NCBI GenBank assembly: GCA_034509925.1
Contig: CM067537.1
Location: 5,580,001 to 5,644,000 of the forward strand
DNA length: 64,000 bases
Reading direction: 5' to 3'
Source of the DNA: Hirudinaria manillensis
Lineage: Eukaryota > Annelida > Clitellata > Hirudinida > Hirudinidae
Of the stretch, positions 26,289 to 37,737 are shown piece after piece. Both the position numbers and the translations under genes were made by a program. The notes below the pieces were generated by a model. It was not told the DNA's origin, ran no database searches, and saw nothing but the letters and a program-made list of their open reading frames with translations. Every line of letters begins with the position of its first letter. Position 1 is the first letter of the stretch.

Positions 26289-27801
26289 AAGTGAAATCGT
26301 GGTTTTCTTCTCAAGATTTTAAAGCCATCTTCTGATCGTCTGGCGAGACCCTAAGAAAGCTTTTTTTATGTTGCAGATTTTCAGAATCATCAATTAGAAG
26401 CATTTTTAAGAATTAAGGCCGCGATTGTTACGTTTAGATTTTAGAAATGGAGATTCTGAAAATTCCTGCAAAAGACGTGTTGTTTTTTTTTTTTAAATTA
26501 AAATGCATTTTCTAACATTAATTATACGCTTCTTATTGCTTGAGTTTTATGCTTAAACGACTAAATAATTTGGGGAAAGTCGATGTTATTAAAACGTTTC
26601 AAACCGTGTCTTTCGCATGCGCAAATTTAGTGTGATCTTTCATTGCAGGTCATGATCTATTTCATGATTTCAGTCAGTATAAAATTTGAATACAAATCTA
26701 TGATTTGAAAAGATTGCTTGATTTTCAAAAATTAATTACAGGATTTAATCGACTTTCTAAATTCTCCAGAATACTGTAAATCTTGAAACTTAGAAGCGAC
26801 TCAGTGGCGATAGAAGATAAATCTAGATTATTCTTCTTTATAAAGAAAAACTGTTTAATGATGAGCACGTATCGCTTTCTCGAAAATATTGCAACCCAAG
26901 AAAACGCAAACCTACATGGATAAAAAGAACCTTTTCTTCCAGATAATGTATTTGAGGAGATTTCCATCAAAAAGGTGTACTTCGTTGCCTTGGAATTGCT
27001 CATTTTATGACTTTCTTATTGTTTGTATCCATGCTTGATCGTAAATATTTTTTGAGTTAGGATTACTTTTAATCATAGTTAAATGTGAAGTCAAACGCTG
27101 GCTATCTGCCGAAAATAACTAATAAACTCGAGTGTGACATTTCATGTAGCCAATAAATTTTAGCAATAAAATATAGAACACAAGTAAGGTGTAGATGAAG
27201 AACTAATATAAATTCTCTTTGTATATTTTTTATACACTGAATATGCAGTACAATCATTAAATTCACAAATTAATTTTTATCCTTCTAAGTAATGCATAAC
27301 TTATTTGCATAAAAATTAGACATACAAAGAACAAACTGTTCTTTATATAAAGTTGTATATGATCATCAATGCGACCTTACAATTTTTTTTCCTATAACAT
27401 TTGCTAGAATTTGCTACAATAACTAGATAATTTGTAAATGTGATTGAGAAACGACTTAATCTAAAAAAAAAAAAAAGACATTGCAGGACCAAAAACCATT
27501 TGGTTTAATAATTTTACAACTTAGGATTATTTATTAATTATTTTATTATTTTGTAATATTTATTAATTATATTATTTGTCATAATAAATAAATAAATAAA
27601 TTAACTCATCAATATTTAGCCAAAAAACAAAAAATAAAACGCAAATAAAAGTTGACATAACCAAAACATTTGCGGACATTTTGAATTAGTCGACGTTCGA
27701 AGTGGGATGGAATTTCTAGAAATTGATTTCTAGTAATTTAAACCGAATGACGCTAACATTCCGAATTTAAAAAGAATTTGTTTAATTTGTTTTATTTTAA
27801 C
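26289..27801. other. intergenic region at the left edge of the receptor array
   Basis: AT-rich with no gene. From about 26759 it is similar to the sequence upstream of receptor B (from about 37158), which marks the left limit of the segmental duplication. The B copy is about 470 bp shorter between its start and the first exon. Confidence 0.6.
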
Positions 27802-30800
27802 ATGCATTCATCCGTGTTTTTAATTGCTTTGTTGATATTAATGAAAGGTGAAGTAAACAACGTGCCAATCGATTCCAAACTTGTAACATCAATTTGAATA
27901 TACTTTTTGGATAGATTCTAAAGCTGTGACAACTTTTAACATAGCTATAGTGGCCGGAGCTAAGATTTGTACAAAAGCAGATACTTCTCAAGGATTAACC
28001 GATGGGAATAAACGTCAGTTGGCAGAAACAATTGAACATGAATGCACTGACAGAACCATTGAAGTTAAGTTTGGTGGAGACTTTCACGTACATGCTGTTA
28101 TAGTTTATGGAGGAACGCAATTAGTAGATGGTAGGTGAGAAAATGGCAAATATTTCTATTCTACTAAGACTGTTATCTAAAACTAATCATTGACTCTTGT
28201 TCTGTTATTCATTGATTGTTAGTGGAAAAAGTGATAGGAAACCTATATTACAGATATTGCTTTGTTTTTGTCAATAAAATGCAGGCGAAATACAATTTGG
28301 TGGCACTATAACGGTCTTCTTGTATAGCGAATCCACATTATTCTGTGGACATCATTTGAAAAGACAAACCGTCGCTTTTCATGCCATGAGAGTTAATTGC
28401 GCACAAGTTCATGTTGCGACCCAACAAATGTCTGTTAAGTGGATAGAAAGACCTATTTACGTAACAGAAATCGAAGTTCTCACTTTAGGTAATTTGCATT
28501 TTAATAAATTAACCGTATTGCCGTCGATAGGTAAGAATTTTTTTTCTAATGGAAACGATTAATTAGATATTTGTAATTATGGTAGGTCCTGGAGAATCGC
28601 GTAAGAATGCCATGATTCACGTTGGCTGTTTCGGTTCCTTGGTGAACTTCGCAGACATTTCATCTTCCGACTTCGATTCATGTGTTTTCTTATGTTCATT
28701 TTACTTGCATCCTTTAGCCGGCATTAAAGTCAGTTTTGCTAAAAAATAAGTTTTTGACTACTAAGATAATCGGACAATGAATAGTCTGGACATTTACTTA
28801 AGATTGATTTAAATTTAATGGAGTGTTGATGCCAACATAAAATTAAATATCATTTGTTAACAACAAGAAATTGTTTGATATCTAAGAATGGGAAATGTTA
28901 TTGTGCAACTGGAATCAATAAAGCTTCTGAAATGAATAATCCTCTTGAATATTGTAACATCACTTGTCCAAAAACGGATAAATACTGTGGTGGTTCCGCA
29001 TCATTTTCACTGTATCTCGGTTAGAGTTTGATTCATCGATTATTTATCATCGAGAGGTTATCATAATTAGATGATTTCTTGCTCAATATTTAGTGCTTTA
29101 ATTAGTGTGGTGGTTCCGCATCATTTTCACTGTATCTCGGTTAGAGTTTGATTCATCGATTATTTATCATCGAGAGGTTATCATAATTAGATGATTTCTT
29201 GCTCAATATTTAGTGCTTTAATTAGCATTTCTTAACTCATCAATAACAACTCTCCTATTAGGTGGGAAATTTTTATTTACCCACCTGATGGGACAAGTGG
29301 TTTGTGCTTTGGAAGTTTGGCGGCCATAAAGTCGTAAAATATCCTGATCCGAATTTAACCACATCAAAACTTTAATGTAGCGGAAAGCATTTTAATGTAT
29401 CTTTTCTAATGGACCTCTAAAAACTAAAAGCAGTCAACACACTTTGAGAAAGTAAATTGGAAATGATCAAACGTTTAGTTCGTGCGGCGGTTTCTATTGG
29501 TATCACAAACTTGATACATTACGATTAAATAGATTCATAATGAGATCGCAAACCTATTTGAGCAATTAGGAAGCAAGGTCGATAATGATAGGAATGCCAT
29601 TCCCCCTTTTCCGCAGGTTGTGGGGGACTCTCGTACTTTATGAACTATTTTTTCTTTTCGTCAAGATTTCATATGAATTTAAAGATAGCATTAGCCATTC
29701 AAGAAGATTTCACCTACTAAAATATGTAGAAATGATTAATTAATTATCTAAAAACACTGACTATTAATCGAATAGAAATAATTAGAATGTTTTAATTCTT
29801 TCAATTCCACAGTTCAAGTACAACTGCCCCATTTCATTGGCTGTGCCAATGACGTACGTCACATCGATTTAATAAACATTTCTGACATGACTGTTGTAAA
29901 ATGCCTCCTGCTGTGCGATACGAGTTACTTTGCTTTACTAAAGGTACTATTTCATATTTCATATTCATATTTATCAATTTCAAGAGTTCTTTGTTGAACT
30001 AAAAAAAAGATTTATTATTTGATTATACCTTGTATGACTTCAAAGAATGGTAACGAATGTGCATGTAGCAACGATTCGAGGTCTCTTTCGTATACAACAC
30101 TCACGCTTTGCACAACTCCATGTCGTGGAGATCGAGATGGCTATTGTGGTGGAGATAATCGTATTTCTGTATACGGGAGTAGGGCTTATTACTAGTCACT
30201 TTATTTTATCTAACAGTATTATTATAACAGATTACTCTGTCATTATACAGCTTGTTTTACAAATAATACGTCTGTATTGCCTTGCTCGAAGATATTTCAC
30301 TGTGCTCGATCGTGGGATGAATATGGTGTTTGCCAAGGCGGTTGTCAGACTGGTTACATTGGTGAACATTGTCTGGAAAGAGGTAAGAATTGATTTCAAT
30401 TTATTTACCGTAAGGATGATAGTATTAAATTATTTACAATTATAATTATTTGAATTTGTTCTGTAATAGATTAGTGCCAATTCATAGTTCAATTCAACAA
30501 TGGCTTCTAATATTTCAATTTAACTTAGTGACTTAATATAATTCTAGATCTGGAAAGTAAAGGTGCAAATGTATGCGCTTTATCTGAACCTTGTCAAGAC
30601 CAGGCCAATTCATTTTGCAAATACGATGATGTGTCGGATTCCTTTACGTGCGAGTGTAATCATGGTTACTGGAAATCTGCACCATATGGAGATTGTGAAA
30701 GTACTACATTTTGTGTTTCTTGTTATTAAGAGTAATCATAGTACTTCACGGGCTTCTTTATTGTCTGAATTGCCATCCGCAGAAATAGTGACAAGTAAAT

Positions 30801-31515
30801 CTGCAAAGCCATGGGTGAAGAGCGGTAAAGGGGGATGTGTTCCTGATCCCTGTAAATATCTATCCCATTCCTTTTGCTATCACTTCATTGTAAAAGATTC
30901 TTATGAATGCTTGTGTGATGAGGGTTACTGGCTGCAAACAGATGACGACTGCGAAGGTCCAGTTTAGTTTAAAGCAGCAAACAGTTTCTTATACTGTTTT
31001 ATTATTGAAATAATTAGAACTGCTCCTCTATAGATATTGACGAATGCATATTTGAAGCTTGCGATATTAAAACCTCTGTGTGCAATAATTTGGTGGGTTC
31101 CTTCAAATGCCAATGCAGTCATGGATATTACTCTATTACAGCGGATATCTGCAGAAGTAAGATTTATTTAACTTATTTCTTAAATGGTGCATATTTTATT
31201 AAACTGGAAAAAGGGTTGTTAACGATTTTTTTTTTAAACTGTTGGCCGTCCTTATTTTGATATTAAAATCCCAATCAGGGCATAGGATTATGTAACTACT
31301 TACAAACATTTTTTTCAAATCAAAAACAGTATTTAGACTTGAAACAATAGTCAAGAAACCATATAATTTTTTTAGGCAATGTGACAGTCGCACATACCTT
31401 CAGAAACTTTGACAAAGAACTTTATTTTATTGGTGGGATTCTGGCTCTGATACCTATTCCGATTTTCTTGTGGTTCGTGCAATTTTATTTTCACTTTGTT
31501 ATTCCAGAAATATAA
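27802..31515 (+). CDS. receptor A: lectin-WSC-WSC-EGF membrane protein
   Basis: Exons: 27802-27847 (signal peptide), 27915-28130 and 28285-28488 (F5/8-type lectin), 28586-28728 and 28887-29019 (WSC1), 29813-29943 and 30046-30178 (WSC2), 30251-30382 (Cys-rich EGF-like, SWDEYGVCQGGCQTGYIGEHC), 30548-30700 (EGF), 30783-30956 (EGF), 31034-31156 (calcium-binding EGF, DIDEC), 31376-31515 (membrane helix). The sum is 1728 nt, 575 residues, with no internal stop. Lectin marks: LTDGN, VHAVIVYGG, MRVNC, TEIEVLTLG. WSC marks: GCF then CxxxC, CYC, CPKTDKYCGGSASFSLY. It is probably a cell-surface carbohydrate-binding receptor. The EGF exon at 30783 must use a substitute acceptor because the one used in B is deleted. 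A donor-like TTC/GTGCAA at 31476, inside the helix, could splice to 31720 (LWLYHRKIRYF), giving another tail. Confidence 0.75.
28986..29225 (+). repeat. perfect 120-bp tandem duplication over an exon end
   Basis: 28986-29105 is repeated exactly at 29106-29225. It includes the last 34 coding bases of the WSC1 second exon and its donor. Receptor B has a single copy at the same place. Inclusion of the second partial exon (34 nt) would shift the frame. Confidence 0.95.
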
Positions 31516-32522
31516 TTGACAATTATCAGCACAATCGCCTTAGGGAATTGACATTGCAAAAATATTACGATATTATACGTACATATGTAACTTGATTAAT
31601 GACTTCCAAATGCCATGATAATCTCAATTTTAGTAATATCACCAACATTGCTTTTTAAAGGCTTGATTAGTTTCCAGAATTATTGAGGTTAAAAATAATG
31701 TTAAATCATTGTTATTTAGCTATGGTTGTACCATCGAAAAATCAGATATTTCATCAATATCTGAAGGTTGAGCGGAATCGAATTTGTTTCAATAAATGGA
31801 ATTCGCAAACGACAAATGATGTTATGCATACCGTTATGGAGTTCAGCATGAAGAGCAAGATATAGATAAATCCATGTGGAGATCTCATGATATTCATATA
31901 TTGACCGCTAATAATCTTTTTAATATTGTGATGTAAAACGGCTTTGGATATTTTATATGTTGATTTAAATCCTTATACAGGTGTGAACCTGGAAAAAAAA
32001 ACCCCGGATATTTTCAATAAAGACTATAACGATAACTCAGAACGAGCCATATGATGTATATACGTTCTGTTAAGGGAAGAAGTTATTTAATTTAAATATT
32101 CCTAATTCCAATTTAATGTTTGAAGACATCCAACTAATGAGATTAAAATAGAATGAATTATTCTAACTAAAAAAAAAAGCTTGATGGGATGATAGATTCC
32201 TTTTAACTTATCATTAACTAAATAGAATATCAAAAGCACTAATAAAAGCATAAACTTCATTTTGTCATTTAAATACGCCAGTTTGCAAGATTATATATGT
32301 TGCGGTTAAGTAATAATAAGTTTGCATCAATTGCCATAGTTGGGGATATTCATTCTTTTTTAAGATAACACGAATATTATTTGAAATAGTTATTTATTAA
32401 ATCATGCAATCATTGAATATGGAATGTTGGAAATAAGATCCACCACAACATTTCCATCACATTTATATCTGTTTCTGTCTTCTTGCTACGTATTCTTACA
32501 AAACTCAAAATCATTTCCTTTT

Positions 32523-34346
32523 TTATCCTTTGATCAAACGATTCCTGGATTTGTCGTCACACAAGGCCAAACAATCTGTAGCAATGCTTATCATTTTACC
32601 GTTGGCAGACAGTTGGAGCAAAGTCAGTTCGTCATCGGATTTCTTCACATATCCTAGGTGAGTTTTGTAACTTCCTCGAACAACTTTGACGAGTTTCCCG
32701 ATAAGTTCCGTCTTTTGTTTCTTCAATACGTTTTTTATGCCAATTGCTGCGACAACGGGGGCTTTTCCCTTCACCCCACGAATATCTCCAACACCACCAG
32801 AAACAAAATTTCTCATCTTATCTCGAGCGTCTCTGAAATTGGGATTTTGGCTGTTGTTGAATCTGCTCGATGGCTTCTTGAAGCTGGTCTTGGGCTCGAG
32901 TGAATGAACCACGTCCAAGCTTATTCTAAGATCATTCGAATTCACACGAATCTCTAAGAGATTGGCATCTGAATTGAAAGTTACGACATCGTTCTCCGAT
33001 CTCACGACCATTCCAGTATTTCCCTTGTACGTCCCTCTGATAACTTTTACCTGATCTCCGATGTCGAAGTATTTCCTCAACTCTTCCTGTCTGAAATCCA
33101 TTGTTTCCAACAAGACTTTCGATTTGGCTTGGATGGTGACAAAAATGTCTCTCTTTTTCACTACTCTCCCTTTTAGACCTGCCATGGCATGATTGATAAC
33201 CTCAACGTTGTCCCCCACCTCGAGGTTTGCAATACAACTCGAGGACTCCGAATTTCTCTTAAATTTTTGGAGTTCGCTTTCAGTAGGTTGAACTCCCTCG
33301 TGAATAATCGCGCCAGTGGGAAAGATTTTGTAGATAAATCCGTCTTTGTAGCGATTTCCCTCAAAGATTGTGAATTCTCCGTCGACTTTAAGTTTTCCAC
33401 CAATATCCAACACGGTTTTGGAATCAAACGCCTTTTGTGACGGTTTGATGAACGCTTTTGTAGAGTTGGTTCCATTTACCTTCGATTTTGGAGCTCTTGA
33501 TTTGGTGTAATCGATCCTAGGAATGAGTTTGACGTGTACCTCATCTTTGCTAGAATCTGCTATGATAACCTCTGCCAGGTCACCTTTGAAAATACCTCTG
33601 GCAATTCTCACAAATTGCTTTGGCCTTAGTTTGACGGATTCTTTGACCGATTTCATAACTTGGAGCATTTCTTTTCTAGGTATTGAGCGAATGTCCTGGT
33701 TTCCGTAAGCAAGAGCATTTACTCCTGCTATGAGTTTTTTAACGTCTTCCTCTTTGAACGCTTCCACAAAAATCCATCCGTTTGTATTTTCGGGAAGCAC
33801 GATTGACGTCGCTTGTAGATCGTGGCCGGAATTCAAACACTTTCTAGTGAGAAGGAGAACAGTTTCGAGTTCTGAACCTAATCTGCACTTTACAAGCCAG
33901 AAATAAGGATCGGTATTGGTGGGTAAATTAGAAATACCGTTGAGTTTCATCTCCTCAGTTTCAGGCTGGGAACGTTCGCCATGGATATAATTTGGGAAGT
34001 GTGAATCGTTCCTTTGCGGGGCATAATCCATTCGTCTTTGCTCCTCAGTTTCTCTGACAGTCGTTTCGATCTCATTACCTTGCTCCGTTTTGTCCTCATC
34101 TTCAAACACCTCTTCGCCATCAAATTCAGCTGCGTCGGCCAAAGTAGATTCTGAAAATCTCAATTTCTTGCTGGCAGGTTCCGATACTCCCTCCGAATCA
34201 TCGCACGATATCTCAGCTTCATCGCTGACCTTTCTCTTATTGGTGCGTATTTCTTTAAAAATATCTTCAAGTGCTATTAACGAAGGCATTTCAGAATTAT
34301 TGTCTGACATTAATTTGTTTACTAATGCACAATATCCTTGATCCAT
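32523..34346 (-). CDS. SPT5: SPT5-like transcription elongation factor, intronless copy 1
   Basis: A single open frame of 607 residues. SPT5 with SPT4 forms DSIF, which binds RNA polymerase II during elongation. Domains seen: acidic N-terminus (to about 145), NGN domain (about 147-232; DPYFWLVKCRLGSE, NGWIFVEAFKEEDVKKLI), first KOW (LRPKQFVRIARGIFKGDLAE, then LIPRIDY), FEGNRYKDGFIYK, further KOWs (VGDNVEVINHAMAGLKGRVV and IGDQVKVIRGTYKGNTGMVV) and a last one (LIGKLVKVVRGSYKTHLGYV). The middle KOWs and the C-terminal repeat region of normal SPT5 (about 1000 residues) are missing. No introns in a genome where neighbours have many points to a retrocopy, yet the frame is fully open. It lies antisense between receptors A and B. 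It is identical in protein to the copy at 43155-44978. Confidence 0.85.
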   Translation of the reverse strand: MDQGYCALVNKLMSDNNSEMPSLIALEDIFKEIRTNKRKVSDEAEISCDDSEGVSEPASKKLRFSESTLADAAEFDGEEVFEDEDKTEQGNEIETTVRETEEQRRMDYAPQRNDSHFPNYIHGERSQPETEEMKLNGISNLPTNTDPYFWLVKCRLGSELETVLLLTRKCLNSGHDLQATSIVLPENTNGWIFVEAFKEEDVKKLIAGVNALAYGNQDIRSIPRKEMLQVMKSVKESVKLRPKQFVRIARGIFKGDLAEVIIADSSKDEVHVKLIPRIDYTKSRAPKSKVNGTNSTKAFIKPSQKAFDSKTVLDIGGKLKVDGEFTIFEGNRYKDGFIYKIFPTGAIIHEGVQPTESELQKFKRNSESSSCIANLEVGDNVEVINHAMAGLKGRVVKKRDIFVTIQAKSKVLLETMDFRQEELRKYFDIGDQVKVIRGTYKGNTGMVVRSENDVVTFNSDANLLEIRVNSNDLRISLDVVHSLEPKTSFKKPSSRFNNSQNPNFRDARDKMRNFVSGGVGDIRGVKGKAPVVAAIGIKNVLKKQKTELIGKLVKVVRGSYKTHLGYVKKSDDELTLLQLSANGKMISIATDCLALCDDKSRNRLIKG

Positions 34347-35074
34347 TTTACCTACGTTTACTACAATTGATTGATATTCAAAACTTGTTGGATGATGACA
34401 ACTCTGTCGAACGCGTCATGGTCTTGGCGTGAAAAGATTCTGAATATAAAAAAATATTTTAATTAAAAAAATGATTTTTTTTAGTTTTTTAATTTAAAAA
34501 AATATTTTTTTAATTTTTTTAATTTATATTTTTTTAATATTATTAATTTTGATATTCTAGTTGTTAATAATTAAAGATTTTTAAATTTTAAATTAAATTA
34601 AAAACATCATTGTGTTGTTGATAAGCCTCATCAAATTTTTTGGATTATTTTGCCACTTTGTTTTGTCAAACGCTGGACCTTCAGTTTCATATTGCCTTGG
34701 ATATTTCTTCTTACTTAGGGTGCTTTATGACCAAAGTTAAGGTAATATATTTTACATTTACATTTATTTAGCCAATTTTTAACGTGCACGATTTTATTTC
34801 AAAGGGATGTAAGTGCACCAACAAACACCATCGGGCACATGACAGCAAACTAGCGGCTAAATTAATAAAATGAAAGAAAATTAAGGAATAAATTTAGAAT
34901 TAAAATGAGTTTCCGAGGCCTTGGAACGATCAGGGTCGTAATGTCAGAGGAGCCTAGAGACTCCCTACCAGGAACACCCTTGGTACTTGTGAGTAGCTCG
35001 GCCAGATATTGAGGGACACGTCCAGTGGCAACCCTGTACACCAGGAGAGCAATTCTATCAGTGATCTTATGGCA

Positions 35075-35494
35075 TTATAGGTTTACCATTATTGGAGTGA
35101 TGTGGTCCGATGCCCTCCCTCCGATTATGAGTCGAGCAGCTGTGTTCGTCACAGCTTGATAAGTTGTGATCACCAGCAGTGAATTGCAATAGTCAAGACT
35201 TGCGCGTATGAATTGCACATCGAGAGATCGAAAGGTTTCGGGTGGCAGGAATGACTTTGCTTTCCCGAGGCTGCGAAGTTTGGCATAGTAGGTGGCGGCG
35301 ACCAGAATGACGTGGGGTTTCATGGTCAGGTAGGAGTCACTGTAGACCCCTAAATTTCTGACTTTCTGTGAAGGTGTGATTGATGAACGAGCAAGCCGGA
35401 GCGGGAGGTCACCGATCCTACTGAGTCGAGCAGGGTTGCCAAACCAGATGATGAGCTCTTGAATCTCACCGATAGTCGCTGGCTGGAATTGCAA
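35075..35494 (-). pseudogene. reverse transcriptase C-terminal fragment of the LINE
   Basis: 139 codons open. The order VRNLGV..D..LTM...H, R.SLDYCNSLL, AARLI, DHITP is the post-catalytic part of CR1/L2/Jockey-type reverse transcriptases. The catalytic F/YxDD box is absent from this fragment. Confidence 0.75.
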
Positions 35495-35832
35495 TAACTC
35501 GGAAACCGAGGCGGCGGAGCATCACTCGTTGATGAGCGGATGTCAGCCAGCTTGTTATCAAGGTACTCGCGATAGACACGAGGAGCTGAAGCAGTAGACT
35601 TGTTTGTTATTCTACCAAAACTGGTAGCTTCGCCAATTAGCTTCTAGTTTCTGGCATGATGGTGCACCTCTGCTATGCGTTTGGTATAATAGTTTCGCCG
35701 CTTTTGGTGCAGAAGAGCAGCATACGAGCTAGCATAGGCTTTGATGCTCTCAGCCACAACATGCCATTGCCGGAGTCGGGTCAGTTGGCGTCTCTCCCTC
35801 AGGCACTCAGCATCAAACCATAGATGCCTGTA

Positions 35833-36039
35833 TTAGTAGTGGCGGGGAGTCGCTTGAGGAAGGGACCTGACGCCTAAGTGATTGACTTCACAGAGAACCG
35901 CCATACGATCGATGAGAGATGAGAGATTACTGAAGATCAAGATGTTGCTGTCGCCAGACTTTTCTAGATGAATATTTATGTCCCAGGTAACGAAGAGAGT
36001 CGGAGAACCGATGATAATTCGCCGCGGCAGCTCCGACAA
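35833..36039 (-). pseudogene. endonuclease-domain fragment of the LINE
   Basis: 68 codons with a DxNIHLEKSGD motif, the GDFNIH block of apurinic-type LINE endonucleases with two substitutions, so inactive. Confidence 0.55.
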
Positions 36040-36714
36040 CTCTGAGAAGAATTGTGACTCAGTTACCGTTTCTGTAGACTGTCAGCAGATTTATGTGTCT
36101 GGCATCTTTAGTGATATGAACAGCTAGAGATTCAAATGTAGCTGGGTTGAAACGTAAGTTTTCCTGCTACAGTTTAACCGAAGAAGAGAATAGAGGCGCC
36201 AGACTACCATGGTTCGACCTCAGGGCAGGGCGCTGGGGCGATCAATAACTGAGTAACCGCGAGCTCGTAACTGATTAAGGACCAAGGAACCATCATCATG
36301 CCAAGTCTCGATTGTTGACAACACTTTCATTTGGTTGGTGGCCATGATTTCAGAGAGGGCGTCAAGTCATTTTTCCTATCGATCTGATATTCGGACATCC
36401 TAGTCTGAGAGCGTCATTTTGAGCTATTCGAACCGGTATTTGACGAGGAGGCAGGGATTTGCCTAAAGGCTGGTTTTTCGGCCGCCAGATTCTGAAGTGG
36501 AATAGAAACCTTCACTCCTGTCGAATACTTACTCGCAGAGTTTATATTGAGTAGCGTTATGCGGTTAAGTTATTATCGGGCACGGTTCTCTAAGATCACA
36601 ACTACGAAGAGAACTGAAGTGGCCCAAGGCTCAACAAGCCGCGTCTCGAGATAAACCATAAACACGACGAATGGCTAGGAGACTATTTAAATAAAAAAAT
36701 GTTATATTTCAGAG

Positions 36715-37029
36715 TTGATCAGAATGAGAAAAAGGACTTATGAAGAGGAAGATATGGAGATTTCCGTACGGAGTTCTCATAATGTTTATAATTTCACCGC
36801 TAATAATCTTTTTATTATCGTGTTGAAAACGTCTCTGGATATTTTATATGTCGATTTAAATTATTGTTCAGTTATGAACCTGCAAAAAACTAGATATTTT
36901 GCAATAAAGATTATAACAATCACTCAGAACGAGCTATATAATATGTGTTTAATCTGTCAAGGGAAGAATTTATTTAATTTAAATATTCCTAATTACAATT
37001 TAAATGTTAAAAGACATCCAACTAATTAG
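36715..37029 (+). pseudogene. remnant of a third receptor 3' region
   Basis: Sequence from about 36710 to 37150 matches, with divergence, the 3' flank of receptor A (31.85-32.3 kb), including TTGCTAATAATCTTTTTATT-like blocks. After a TTTCAGAG the frame LIRMRKRTYEEEDMEISV would suit a cytoplasmic tail after a membrane helix. It is open for about 104 codons. It looks like the tail end of a receptor gene whose body is gone, possibly removed with the LINE insertion. Confidence 0.4.
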
Positions 37030-37193
37030 ATTAAAATAGAATAAATTATTCTCACAGTAAAAAAACCTTAATCGGATGAAAGATTTCTTTTCACTTATCA
37101 TTGACTAAATAGAATATCATAAGAACTAATAGAAGCAAAAACGCCATCTTGTCATTTAAATTCTCCAGACTACTGTAAGTCTTGAAACTTATA

Positions 37194-37209
37194 AGGGTTA
37201 GGGTTAGGG
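37194..37209 (+). repeat. telomere-like TTAGGG insertion
   Basis: AGGGTTAGGGTTAGGG, almost three TTAGGG units, present where unit 1 has an unrelated AGAAGCGA. Confidence 0.7.
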
Positions 37210-37737
37210 CAATCAGTGGCAATAGAAGATAAATCTAGATTATTCTTCTTTATAAAGAAAAACTTTTTAATGATGAGCACGTATCGCTTCTATTAAAATA
37301 TTGCAACCCAAGAAAACGCAAATCTACATGAACCTTTTCTTTCAGATAATGCATTTGAGATTTCCATCAAACAGGTGTACTTCGTTGCCTTGGAATAGCT
37401 CATTTTATGACATTGTTATTGTACTCGTATAAAAAACAAACTGTACTTCATGTTGTATGTGATCATACAAATTTTATTTTCTATAACATTTGCTAGAATT
37501 GTTTTTATGATAGATAATTTTTTAAATAAATTAATTAATTAACTCGTCAATATTTATCCAAAATCAAAGAATACAACGCAAATAAAGTTGAGATAACCAT
37601 AACATTTGCGGACATTTTGAAAATTGTCGCCGTACGAAGCGGCGTGATTAAATGACTTTGTAGTGATTTAAGCCGAATGGTTTTGAATGAATTTAAGCTA
37701 ACATTCCAAATTTAAAAAGAATTTGTTTTATTTTAAC

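Larger units (their letters stand above)
26759..34755. repeat. segmental duplication, unit 1
   Basis: Contains receptor gene A and the first SPT5-like gene. It matches unit 2 (37158-45466) in the same orientation and gene order. Identity is uneven: nearly complete over lectin exons, the last EGF/helix exons and the SPT5-like gene, lower with indels over the WSC2 introns and the region between the two genes. Confidence 0.8.
34757..36690 (-). mobile_element. internally deleted non-LTR retrotransposon (CR1/L2-like)
   Basis: GC-richer block on the minus strand. At about 36039-35833 there is an endonuclease-domain piece (FVTWDINIHLEKSGDSN); at 35494-35075 the reverse-transcriptase C-terminal region (VRNLGVYSDSYLTM, RASLDYCNSLL, TNTAARLIIGGR, DHITP). 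The RT core is missing between them. The 3' end is a short run of TAAATG-like units (plus strand TTACATTTACATTT) at about 34757. It interrupts unit 1 of the segmental duplication at its right edge. Dead copy. Confidence 0.7.

Noticed and set aside
27797..27991. Minus-strand 64-codon frame repeated at 37733
   Set aside because: Antisense of the signal and first lectin exon of receptors A and B.
32658..34341. Several 60-100-codon frames inside the SPT5-like genes on either strand
   Set aside because: Shadows of the 607-residue frame, present identically in both copies because the DNA is duplicated.
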